Assembly: GCA_038230515.1 (NCBI GenBank)
Contig: JBBRND010000017.1
Location: 1-64,000 of the forward strand
DNA: 64,000 nt
Origin: JAPLDB01 sp038230515
GTDB lineage: Bacteria; Bacteroidota; Bacteroidia; AKYH767-A; 2013-40CM-41-45
Direction of reading: 5' to 3'
Positions 16,540 through 26,400 of the stretch are shown here, piece after piece (position 1 is the stretch's first letter; every line of letters begins with the position of its first letter). The notes under the pieces were generated by a model that was given only the letters and a program-made list of their open reading frames with translations, made no database searches and had not been told where the DNA came from. A program made the position numbers and the translations under genes.

Positions 16540-16631
16540 GCTTAATATTTTAAGTTTAACAGTATGTAAATGTGTGGCGAAAATAAAAGTTTGAATTCAA
16601 TACTGATGATTTCTTTTCTAATTTTGAAAAC

Positions 16632-17456
16632 ATGAACGAAACAGGTTTTGCCTCTTCATTGATTACGAAGATTGACGGAGGTAAAGTTTATCAAACTGAT
16701 GATTCTCTTGCAATAGAAGAACCATTGGAGATACGTTTGGTGTTTGGAGATAAATCAAACCGCATGAAGAAAAATATTTCTGTGACCATGCGAACTCCCG
16801 GAAATGATTTTGAACTCGCAGTCGGTTTTCTTTTTACGGAAGGAATCATTCATCGCAAAGATGAACTGTTAACAACAACAAAAAGTTTTGGCAACATCAT
16901 CGAAATACCACTCAACGAAAACGTAAAACCTGTACTTGAAAAGCTAGAACGGAATTTCTATTCCACTTCAAGTTGCGGTGTGTGTGGTAAATCAAGTATT
17001 GATGCAGTGCGAACTCTTTTTTCAAAAGAGAGAGTACCTGATGAGATTTCTATTTCTTCAAAAACTATTTATTCGCTCCCTGCTCTTCTTCGCGAAAAGC
17101 AAAATGTCTTTGAGCAAACAGGCGGTCTTCATGCTTCGGCACTTTTTGATTTGAAAGGAACTTTTTTGATGCTGCGAGAAGATGTAGGCCGACACAACGC
17201 TCTTGATAAACTTATCGGCTCGACAATGATGAAGGAATCATTGCCGCTAAACAATCATGTTTTGTTATTGAGTGGCAGAGCAAGCTTTGAGCTTTTACAG
17301 AAAGCAGCAATGTCAGAAATAAAAGTGGTAGCAGCGGTCGGTGCGCCTTCTACACTTGCAGTTGAAATCGCAAAGGAATTTAATATAACTTTAATCGGTT
17401 TTCTACGCGAGGAACGGTTTAATATTTATTCTGGGGATGAAAGGATAAAACCTTAA
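16632..17456 (+). CDS. fdhD: Formate dehydrogenase accessory sulfurtransferase FdhD
   Basis: FdhD transfers sulfur from a cysteine desulfurase to the molybdenum cofactor of formate dehydrogenases, which need a sulfido ligand for activity. The 274-residue protein has the sulfur-relay cysteines Cys115 and Cys118 in SSCGVCGKSSIDA. It also shows the fold landmarks MRTPGNDFELAVGFLFTEG, QTGGLHASALFD, REDVGRHNALDKLIG and LLSGRASFELLQKA. It is divergent from the agmatinase-like gene. Its likely client, an FdhF/YdeP-type oxidoreductase, lies 22 kb away beyond the giant adhesin. A TAATTTTG box at 16619-16626 is too close to the start codon for a normal leader, so I do not call it a promoter. Confidence 0.93.
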   Translation: MNETGFASSLITKIDGGKVYQTDDSLAIEEPLEIRLVFGDKSNRMKKNISVTMRTPGNDFELAVGFLFTEGIIHRKDELLTTTKSFGNIIEIPLNENVKPVLEKLERNFYSTSSCGVCGKSSIDAVRTLFSKERVPDEISISSKTIYSLPALLREKQNVFEQTGGLHASALFDLKGTFLMLREDVGRHNALDKLIGSTMMKESLPLNNHVLLLSGRASFELLQKAAMSEIKVVAAVGAPSTLAVEIAKEFNITLIGFLREERFNIYSGDERIKP

Positions 17457-17586
17457 AATATTTTCTATCCTATCCAAAATCGATCTGCATAATCTTCATT
17501 TCTTCACCGAGTTCTATTATTACTCTGTCTGCAATTTTTAGTTAAGGAAGAAATCATCATTATTTAAAATTTTAGTTTTACGGCGA

Positions 17587-18399
17587 ATGAAAAAGCAATT
17601 CATCTTTCTTATTTTATTTTCAGCAGTTACTGTAAATTTAGCATGTGTCGCGCAAAGCAACATTGATGCACCTAAACACCAGTTTTATTTTTGTTGGGGT
17701 TACAACACAGAGTGGTATACCCGTAGCAACATAAAAATAACTCAACCCTATCTTCAAAACGATTATATGTTTGAAAACATACAGGGGCATGACCATCGAG
17801 GATGGGACAATCAGTTGTTTCAAAAACCAATCAGCATTCCGCAATACAACTACAGGCTGGGGTACATTTTTAACAAGAAAAAAGGCTTAGGTCTGGAATT
17901 GAATTTTGATCATACAAAGTTTATTGCAACTGATGGTCAGCAGGCCCATTTGAAAGGTATATTGCGGGGAGCCAGCGTTGATACAGTAATTACTTTTTCG
18001 GAATCAAATGGTTTTTTTTATTTCCTGAACAATGGTGCGAATTTTTTATTGCTGAATCTTGTTAAGAAATATCATTTATATACACTGACGAATTCAAAGA
18101 TTAAAATTGAAGGGTTGCTCAAAGCGGGTGTTGGTCCGGTGATTCCCCACGTATCAAATAAGTTTTTTGGAAATGAGAACACAGCTCATTTTCAGTTTGG
18201 TGGATGGAATGCAGGAGCAGAGGCGGCTTTGCGTATTGTTTTTTTAAACTATGTATATATTGATTATTCGAACAAGGTTGACTATGCACGTTATTCTAAT
18301 TTAAAAATTTACGAAGGCAATGCCAAACATGCATTTGGTACTTACGAAATGGTACTTAGCCTTGGCCTAAATTTTCCAGCGGGAAAAAGGATGCAGTGA
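17587..18399 (+). CDS. Exported, probable outer-membrane beta-barrel protein of unknown function
   Basis: The 270-residue protein has a signal peptide (MKKQFIFLILFSAVTVNL, cleavage near CVAQ). The mature part is aromatic-rich with alternating strands ending in glycine and charged turns: YNYRLGYIFNKKKGLGLEL, LEGLL-type strands around 150-170, GGWNAGAEAALRIVFLNYV and a final YEMVLSLGLNFPAG. This is the pattern of an 8- to 12-strand outer-membrane barrel. I recognise no enzyme motif. It is convergent with the retropepsin-like gene, with a small hairpin at 18438-18453 between them. Confidence 0.65.
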   Translation: MKKQFIFLILFSAVTVNLACVAQSNIDAPKHQFYFCWGYNTEWYTRSNIKITQPYLQNDYMFENIQGHDHRGWDNQLFQKPISIPQYNYRLGYIFNKKKGLGLELNFDHTKFIATDGQQAHLKGILRGASVDTVITFSESNGFFYFLNNGANFLLLNLVKKYHLYTLTNSKIKIEGLLKAGVGPVIPHVSNKFFGNENTAHFQFGGWNAGAEAALRIVFLNYVYIDYSNKVDYARYSNLKIYEGNAKHAFGTYEMVLSLGLNFPAGKRMQ

Positions 18400-18437
18400 T
18401 GACTTACAAAAACGAAGTGCTTCAGTTGCCTTATTTT

Positions 18438-18453
18438 ATTTCCTATCGGAAAT
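18438..18453. terminator. Weak bidirectional hairpin between convergent genes
   Basis: ATTTCC (18438-18443) and GGAAAT (18448-18453) form a perfect 6-bp stem around TATC. T-rich sequence follows on the plus strand and A-rich sequence precedes it. The stem is short and AT-rich, so termination is likely but weak. Confidence 0.45.
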
Positions 18454-18465
18454 AATTTTCTCAAG

Positions 18466-18903
18466 TTATTTTTTCCAGCGAAGTTTCAACTCTTTTGATT
18501 TGTAATCAATCACTGCTTCGTATTTCATCATCACGTCACTTCCGAGTACTCCATCAATGGCAGGCATGTCGAGTTTTGCGTAGGTTATGTTAACATGAGA
18601 AAGATCGAGAAGAATGGTTTCGTAATTTGAAAGTGAAAACTTTCCAATCTGAAATTTTTTCAAAACGGTAGAGTGGGTTTTCATTTTACTTGTACCGAGC
18701 CCAGTAGAAAGTTTTTCCATAGGAAGAAGATCTCTCTCGTCTGTAAATCGGAGAATTCTTCCTTTATCAAAGACAGTTTTTGATGCTCCGCTATCAATAA
18801 GCATCGTTGCATTTTTTCCGTTAACTTTTACTTTTATCAAAAGATGAAATCCATCATCTTCAAGAAAAAGCGGTTCAAACGGAATTGTTGTTTTATTAAT
18901 CAT
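18466..18903 (-). CDS. Retropepsin-like aspartic protease domain protein
   Basis: This 145-residue protein is a single clan AA aspartic protease lobe. It has the catalytic Asp37 in the LIDSGASKTVF motif, the second psi-loop-like segment, and the C-terminal DGVLGSDVMMKYEAVIDY stretch (GxLGxDxL pattern) of bacterial retropepsin-like proteins. Such proteases act as homodimers. There is no signal peptide, so it is probably cytoplasmic. Its substrate is unknown. It follows the mdh terminator (18919-18944) on the same strand, so it probably has its own promoter, though I see no clear box. Confidence 0.8.
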   Translation of the reverse strand: MINKTTIPFEPLFLEDDGFHLLIKVKVNGKNATMLIDSGASKTVFDKGRILRFTDERDLLPMEKLSTGLGTSKMKTHSTVLKKFQIGKFSLSNYETILLDLSHVNITYAKLDMPAIDGVLGSDVMMKYEAVIDYKSKELKLRWKK

Positions 18904-18918
18904 CAGTATAAAAAATAA

Positions 18919-18944
18919 AAAGGCACTCTTATAAGAATGCCTTT
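18919..18944 (-). terminator. Intrinsic terminator of mdh
   Basis: AAAGGCA (18919-18925) pairs with TGCCTTT (18938-18944), with a palindromic TCTTATAAGA inside. On the minus strand the stem is followed by TTTTATTTTTT. It lies 22 bases beyond the mdh stop codon. Confidence 0.75.
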
Positions 18945-18966
18945 AAGATTGTTATTTTTAAAAAAA

Positions 18967-19908
18967 TTATTTTACAGTTACATGCATATTATCAAGCACA
19001 GTCATTACTTCCTTCACTGAATTGGCGGACGAATTAAGCAACTCAATTTCATCCTTGTTCAATTTTAATTCGATGATTTCTTCGATTCCTTTTTTGCCAA
19101 GCTTTACTGGAACTCCGAGATAAATTTCCTTTAATCCGTATTGGCCTTTCAACCATGCGCAACAAGGGAAAATTCTTTTCTGATCTTTGATAATTGCTTC
19201 CACCATTTGAGCAGCCGCAGCTCCCGGGGCATACCATGCAGAAGTTCCCATCAAGTTCACCAATTCGCCACCGCCAACTTTTGTGCGTTGAATAATGGCA
19301 TCTAATTTTTCTTTTGAAATAAGTTCTGTCACCGGAATACCTGCAACTGTCGTGTAGCGAGGAAGTGGAACCATCGTGTCACCATGTCCACCCATCAATA
19401 CTGCCTGAATATCTCTAGGTGAAGTATTTAATGCTTCTGCAAGAAACGCGCGGTAACGTGCAGTGTCGAGAATACCAGCCATACCAAACACTCTACTTGA
19501 GTCAATATGCGCGGAAAGGTATGCACAATAAGTCATCACATCAAGAGGATTTGAAACTACGATGATTATTGTGTCCTGAGAATATTTCATGATGTTCTCA
19601 GTAACTGATCGAACAATTCCGGCATTAGTCGCGATAAGATCATCACGACTCATTCCGGGTTTGCGCGGAAGTCCGGAAGTGATTACAACAACTTCGGAGT
19701 TTGCAGTTTTGGAATAATCGTTTGTAGAACCCGTCATTCGAGTATCGTACAAATTGATTGGAGCTGATTGCCACACGTCAAGAGATTTTCCTTCCGCAAT
19801 TCCTTCTTTGATATCGAGCAATACTACTTCGTGAACAAAATTATTTTGAGCAATTACATTGGCGCAGGTCGCACCAACATTACCAGCACCAACTACAGTA
19901 ATCTTCAT
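18967..19908 (-). CDS. mdh: Malate dehydrogenase
   Basis: This NAD-dependent enzyme of the citric acid cycle interconverts malate and oxaloacetate. The 313-residue protein is of the lactate-dehydrogenase-like MDH type. It has the nucleotide loop VVGAGNVGATCAN at 4-16, LLDIKEGIAEGKSLD with the NAD-selecting Asp, the substrate-loop arginines in SGLPRKPGMSRDDLI, VVSNPLDVMTY, and the catalytic GGHGDTMVPLPRYT histidine. It is monocistronic, with a terminator downstream. Upstream on the minus strand a TACTTTCG sequence resembles a -7 box but lacks a well-spaced partner. Confidence 0.96.
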   Translation of the reverse strand: MKITVVGAGNVGATCANVIAQNNFVHEVVLLDIKEGIAEGKSLDVWQSAPINLYDTRMTGSTNDYSKTANSEVVVITSGLPRKPGMSRDDLIATNAGIVRSVTENIMKYSQDTIIIVVSNPLDVMTYCAYLSAHIDSSRVFGMAGILDTARYRAFLAEALNTSPRDIQAVLMGGHGDTMVPLPRYTTVAGIPVTELISKEKLDAIIQRTKVGGGELVNLMGTSAWYAPGAAAAQMVEAIIKDQKRIFPCCAWLKGQYGLKEIYLGVPVKLGKKGIEEIIELKLNKDEIELLNSSANSVKEVMTVLDNMHVTVK

Positions 19909-20066
19909 GATTTTTTATTTTTAAAAATTTTGAGGACGCGAAAGTAATAAAGCATGTTGGAATACGAAAAGCAAACCGATTAAAAAAGGTTAGCCACAAA
20001 AACCTATTTTTGAACAGTTGATATGCTGAATTGTTCATAATTTTTTTTTGCTGAAATGTGCTGTTA

Positions 20067-20094
20067 GAGCGGCTTTTGGATGGGCGAACCGCTC
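20067..20094. promoter_or_regulatory. GC-rich hairpin upstream of the adhesin gene
   Basis: GAGCGG (20067-20072) and CCGCTC (20089-20094) form a 6-bp stem with a 16-base loop. Its role is unknown. It may end transcription coming from upstream or lie in a long leader. Confidence 0.35.
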
Positions 20095-20116
20095 AAACCC
20101 TTGGGTGAACAGGATG

Positions 20117-20150
20117 TTTACAGATTTGTTTTTGTTTTTTAATCTGTAAA
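20117..20150. promoter_or_regulatory. Perfect 10-bp inverted repeat upstream of the adhesin gene
   Basis: TTTACAGATT (20117-20126) and AATCTGTAAA (20141-20150) are exact reverse complements around a T/G-only loop of 14 bases. It could be an operator for a dimeric regulator or a leader hairpin. It lies about 310 bases before the adhesin start. Confidence 0.45.
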
Positions 20151-20458
20151 TGCTTGGAGATATGGAAAATGCTTTCTACCTTTCGAGCTCAAAATATTTG
20201 CTGATCAATCGCAAAATTAAATTGGTTTAGTTTGTTAAACCATTTTCAGATTATGAAGACGATATTTTTTTCAAGTGTAAGGTTTTTTGGAAGAATTGTA
20301 CTTCTGTTCAATTCATTTTGTGTTCAATTCTTACACTTCTTCAACTTGCTTCAAACCTCAACTTGCCCTAAGAGTATAAAACACTATCCACCTTTCTACT
20401 CGATTCGATATTTTAATTTAATTATTATTAATTACTCCTTAACCAAATCCAACACACT

Positions 20459-23400
20459 ATGGATGATTCTACCCAGAAAAGGAAAGCTTTCTTGTCGTTC
20501 TTACGATGTGAAGTCGTAGCGATTTTAGTCTGTGTACTTAGTGCATTAGGGAATGCTCAGGCATACAACATGACCAATGGCACGATCAACTCGTGTGCCG
20601 GTACTTTCTTCGACAGTAATGGAGCCGCGAATTATTTCAACGGAGAAAATTACACATATACAATTTGCCCGAATGCAAATGGTATGTGTGCCCGTGTAAC
20701 ATTTACTTCCTTTAACATTGAAGCGAACTTTGACTTCCTTTCAATCTATAACGGCCCTTCCACAGCATCACCGCTTATCGGAACTTATACAGGTGCCACT
20801 AGTCCTGGAACAGTTACAAGTACGAATGGGTGTTTAACATTTGTATTTACTTCCGACCTTACGGTGCGTGGTGCCGGATGGGTTGGAACTATTTCATGTA
20901 TTGCCTGTAATGCAGGTGGTAGTCCATGCGCACAAAATTGTGCAGGAGCTCCTCCTGCAAATGATGCCTGTTCAGGAGCGCAGGTATTGGGTACATTACC
21001 GGTACCGCAAGCATGTCCGAATGGGAACGCTGCGTGGGCTACTTTCAATACTACAAATCTTTGTGCGACTGCAGAAATCCCTTATACCTCAGTGATCGGT
21101 TGTCAACCTTTTGGTAACATGGCAAACCCGGCTGCAGACGTTTGGTATCAGTTCACGATTACTGCACCTACGTTGAATGTTCAGATATCCGGATTGATAA
21201 CACCACAGTGTGCAATTTATCAGGGAACAACTTGCAACAACATGATTCCGATGGGATGTGCCATTGGCGGTGGCGGGAATCTTACAACTACATTTGGGGG
21301 ACTCGCAAGCGGAACTTATTACATGCAGGTGAGTGGAGGAAGTATAACAGATCGTTGCGCATTCACCTTGCAATTACAAAATAATTATGACTGTCAGGGA
21401 TGTGTTATTCAATCAGCTCTCACAGTGAATCCTCCGCCTTTCAATGGAACTTATCAACCCGGACAAACTGTAAATTTCTGTTATACAATTACCGATTACA
21501 ATCAGACATCTATCAATTGGCTTCATGGAGTGTGTCCGTCTTTTGGTCCCGGATGGAATCCAGGAACGCTTGTAACCGTAAATCCTGCTAACTGCTCAGG
21601 GCAGGGCGCATGGAATTATTATAATGCTTTAGTTACAAGTTCTGCGACAGGGCTTACAACAGGCCCCGGATGGTTTTATGAATCAGCATTAGGAAGCCCG
21701 CTTGGTGTAGCTGATGGTAATCCCGGAAATAATTACGGAGACAATAATCCTCTGAATACTTGTGATTGGACTTTCTGCTGGAACATAACTACAACCACCA
21801 ACTGCGTGAACGGAACAAGTTGTAATATTGCAATTGATACTTATGGTGACGGAGAATCAGGTTCATGGACGTCATTTGCGTGTAACCTTGATCCCATCAC
21901 TCACTTCTTTGCAACACTTGCATGTTGTACACCACCAACAGTAAACGTTACGAACATCAACTGTGCGAGCGGTACTGCATCAGCAACTGCAACAGGAACA
22001 AGCAATGGACCTTGGACTTATGTCTGGAGAAATGCAGCGGGAATAACCATTCAGCAATCAGCGGCAATCAATGGCTCAAATACGATCAACAACCTTACTG
22101 CGGGTACTTATACAGTAATCATTGTTGATAATGCGAACTGTGCAGCGCAACAAACTTTCACCGTAACAGCACCAAACTCTATGACAGTTACTCCTGCTCA
22201 AACAAATATTTTATGTAATGGAGGAGCAACCGGTTCTGCAAGTGTAAATGTTGGTGGTGGTGCTGGACCTTACACATATTCATGGACACCAAGCGGAGGA
22301 ATAGGAGCTACTGCTTCCAATCTTGCTGCAGGAAATTATACTGTAACTATTCATGACAATGCCGGATGTGTGACAACACAAAATTTTACAATCACTCAGC
22401 CAACATTGCTAACAGCCGTTGCTTCCGGATCCAATGTAAATTGTAGCGGAGGAAATAATGGAACTGCCTCTGTAAATGCGGGAGGTGGAACTGCACCATT
22501 TACTTATTCATGGTCACCAAGTGGAGGAACCGCTGCTAATGCATCGAATTTAACAGCCGGAACTTATACAGTTACAGTTACTGATGCAAACGGATGTACA
22601 AAAACGGCATCTTATACAGTAACTCAGCCCGCGGCTCTCACCGCAGTAATGGGCGCTCCGACAAATGTAAATTGTAATGGCGGAAATAATGGTTCGGCCA
22701 CAGTTACGGCTGGTGGCGGCGTTGGCCCTTACACATATGTATGGGCTCCGAGTGGTGGTGCAACTGCAACAGGAACGGCTCTTACTGCGGGGGCTTATAC
22801 TGTGACTGTGACAGATGCAAACGGATGTTCAATCAATTCAAATGTGAACATCACGCAACCTGCAGCAGTTACTGCAAATATAAATGCCTCAACAAATGTT
22901 TTGTGTAACGGTGGGAACACCGGTTCAGCTTCAGTAACAGCAGGTGGAGGAACACCTGGGTATACCTATTCCTGGGCACCAAGTGGTGGTGCAGGTTCTG
23001 CAGCGAATAATCTAACAGCAGGAAATTATACTGTGACCGTAACTGATTCACGTGGTTGCACGCAAGTTGCGAATGTGAACATCACACAACCTCCGGTACT
23101 AACTGCTTCGACAACGAATGTAAATGTTTTATGTAACGGATCTACAACAGGTTCAGCGAGTGTGGCACCAATTGGTGGCACAGTAGGATATACTTATTCA
23201 TGGGCGCCAAGTGGAGGCACAGGAATAACTGAATCAAATCTTGGCGCAGGAACTTATACCGCCACCATTACGGATGCAAACGGATGCACTACAACAGCGA
23301 GTGCAACGATTACACAACCAACTGCGATAACATCAACCACATCATCTACTCCAACAAATTGCGGAGCAAGTACAGGGACTGCAACAGTAAATCCTTCGGG

Positions 23401-26400
23401 AGGAACAGGAGCGTACACGTATTCATGGTCACCAAGTGGTGGTAGTGCTGCATCTGCAAGCAATCTTGTTGCGGGAGCTTATGTAGTAACAATTACTGAT
23501 GCAAACGGATGTCAGGCAACAGCGAATGTTGCTGTATCGAATAATGCAGGACCGACTGCAACAATTCCTGCATCAACAAATGTGAATTGTAATGGCGGAG
23601 CAAACGGAACTGCAAATTCAAATGCTGCAGGCGGAACAGGACCTTACACATATGCATGGACACCAAGCGGTGGTAACGGTGCAAATGCAACAGGACTAGG
23701 TGCGGGTACTTACACAGTGACAATCACAGATGCGAACGGATGTTCTGCATCAACGAACATAAATATTACCGAACCTCCAATTGTGACTGCTGCAATATCA
23801 AATACGATTGATGTAATTTGTAATGGTGGAACAACAGGAAATGCAACAGTGGTTGCAGGTGGCGGAACTCCGGGTTATACTTACTCGTGGGCACCAAGTG
23901 GCGGAGCTGGAACAACTGCAAGTAATCTTGCAGCCGGAAGTTATACTGTAACGGTTACTGATGCTCATGGATGTATTGAAACAGCAACAGCTACGATTGT
24001 TGAACCAACTCCTGTTACTGCAACAGTTCCTCCTGTTACAAATGTTTTGTGTAATGGAGGAAGCACGGGTTCTGTAAGTGTAAATGCAGGTGGAGGCACA
24101 GCGCCTTACACCTATTTGTGGGCGCCATCAGGCGGTAATGGTTCAACTGCATCGGGTCTTGCTGCAGGAAATTATTCGGTGACTGTTACTGATGCGAACG
24201 GTTGCGCTGGAAACGCAAATGCTGTAATTACTCAACCCGCAGTTTTAACTTCTGTAATTTCTGCGTCTTCAAATATTACTTGTAATGGTGCTAACAATGG
24301 TTCGGCAACAGTAACTGCCGGTGGCGGTACTGCCGTATACTCTTATGTGTGGACACCAAGTGGTGGAACAGGTGCAACAGAATCAGGACTTGCAGGTGGA
24401 AATTATTCTGTGACTGTAACTGATGCAAATGGTTGCGTGAGCAACGCAGCCGTTGTGATTACAGAGCCAACGGTTTTACAAACTTCCACTTCAGGAACAA
24501 ATGTTGATTGCAATGGAAATGCAAATGGTAGTGCTACTGTTTCTCCTACTGGTGGGACCGTAGCATACACTTATAGCTGGACTCCATCCGGTGGTGCAGG
24601 TGCAACTGCAAGTAATTTATCTGGTGGAACATATTATATTACAGTAACAGATGCGAACGGATGCACTGCATCCGATAGTTTTGCTGTTGTTGAGCCCGCA
24701 GTTCTTGCATCAAATATTTCTTCTTCAACTGATGCATTGTGTAACGGCTCTGCAGGTGGTACTGCTTCTGTTCTTGCAAATGGCGGAACACCTGCACTTA
24801 CTTACAACTGGACTCCAATCGGAGGAACAGGTGCAACTGCAAGCAATCTTCCTGCAGGTGCGTATACTGTAACTACGATTGATGCTAACGGTTGTGCTAC
24901 TGTTGCAAACGTAGCAATCGCAGAACCTCCTGTACTCACAATCCCTGTTGCCCCGATAGATGTTTTATGTAATGGTGGTAGTACGGGTTCAGCAACGGTA
25001 ACAGCTGGAGGCGGAACATCACCTTATACCTATTCATGGACAAGTGGTGGAACAGCAGCAACTGAAAATAATCTCGCAGCAGGAAATTATTCGGTCACTG
25101 TTACTGATGCGAACGGATGTAATGATATCGCAAACGTTACAATCGCAGAACCTCTAACACTAACTTCTTCTACAACTCCTGCTGATGCATTATGTAATGG
25201 CGGTGCTACAGGATCGGCAACTGTAACTCCTGCTGGTGGTACAGGTCCGTTTACTTATTCTTGGACAAGCGGTGGAACAGCGGCAACTGAAAATAATCTC
25301 GCTGCCGGAAATTATTCTGTTACGGTTACTGATGCAAGCGGATGTACGACTGTTGCAAATGTTACTATCGCAGAACCTACAACGCTCACCTCTTCAACAA
25401 CACCGACTGATGCATTATGTAATGGCGGTGCAACAGGATCAGCAACAGTCACAGTAGGAGGAGGAACCACTCCATATACTTACTCATGGACAAGTGGAGG
25501 CACAGGAGCAGTTGAAAATAATCTAGTAGCAGGAAATTATTCGGTAACTGTTACCGATGGTAACGGATGTACTTCTGTTGCTAACGTAACAATTGCTCAG
25601 CCGACTCTTCTCACCTCATCAACAACTCCAACTGCAGTTCTTTGTAATGGCGGTACAACCGGCTCTGCAATAGTAACACCAACAGGCGGAACAATTCCTT
25701 ATACATATTCATGGACAAGTGGCGGAACAGCTTCAACAGAAAATAATCTTGCAGCCGGAAATTATGCTGTAACAACTACTGATGGTAATGGATGTACATC
25801 TGTTGCGAATGTTGTAATCACCGAACCAACACTTCTCACCTCATCAACAACTCCAACTGCAGTTCTTTGTAATGGCGGTACAACTGGCTCTGCAACAGTA
25901 ACACCTGTAGGCGGAACAATTCCTTATACTTATTCATGGACGAGTGGTGGAACAGCAGCGACAGAAAACAATCTGTCAGCAGGAAATTATTCTGTAACAA
26001 CAACGGATGGTAATGGATGTACTTCTGTTGCGAATGTTGTAATCACTGAACCAACACTTCTCACATCATCAACAACACCAACTGCTGTTCTCTGTAATGC
26101 CGGTACTACCGGATCTGCAACAGTTACAGCAGGAGGCGGAACAAATCCATACACGTATTCATGGACGATTGGTGGAACAGGAGCAACTGAAAATAATCTT
26201 GCGGCAGGAAATTATTCCGTTACAACTACAGATGCGAACGGATGTACTTCGGTTGCGAATGTTGTTATCACTGAACCGACTCTTCTGACTTCTTCAACAA
26301 CACCGACTGACGCATTGTGTAATGGCGGTGCAACAGGATCAGCAACAGTTACAGCAGGAGGCGGAACAAATCCATACACGTATTCATGGACGAGTGGTGG

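Larger units (their letters stand above)
19909..20458. other. 550-bp divergent intergenic region upstream of the giant adhesin
   Basis: It contains the mdh upstream region, then two hairpins (20067-20094 and 20117-20150), then an AT-rich leader to the adhesin ATG. An open frame from 20232 that overlaps the adhesin start in another frame codes for an unlikely phenylalanine-rich peptide and is not believed. I see no good TTTG / TAnnTTTG pair, so the adhesin promoter is unplaced. Confidence 0.6.

Noticed and set aside
16619..16626. TAATTTTG as an fdhD promoter
   Set aside because: Only five bases separate it from the start codon, and the nearest TTTG is 25 bases upstream.
20232..20519. Open frame overlapping the adhesin start
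   Set aside because: The phenylalanine-rich product with no known pattern overlaps a clear signal peptide in another frame.
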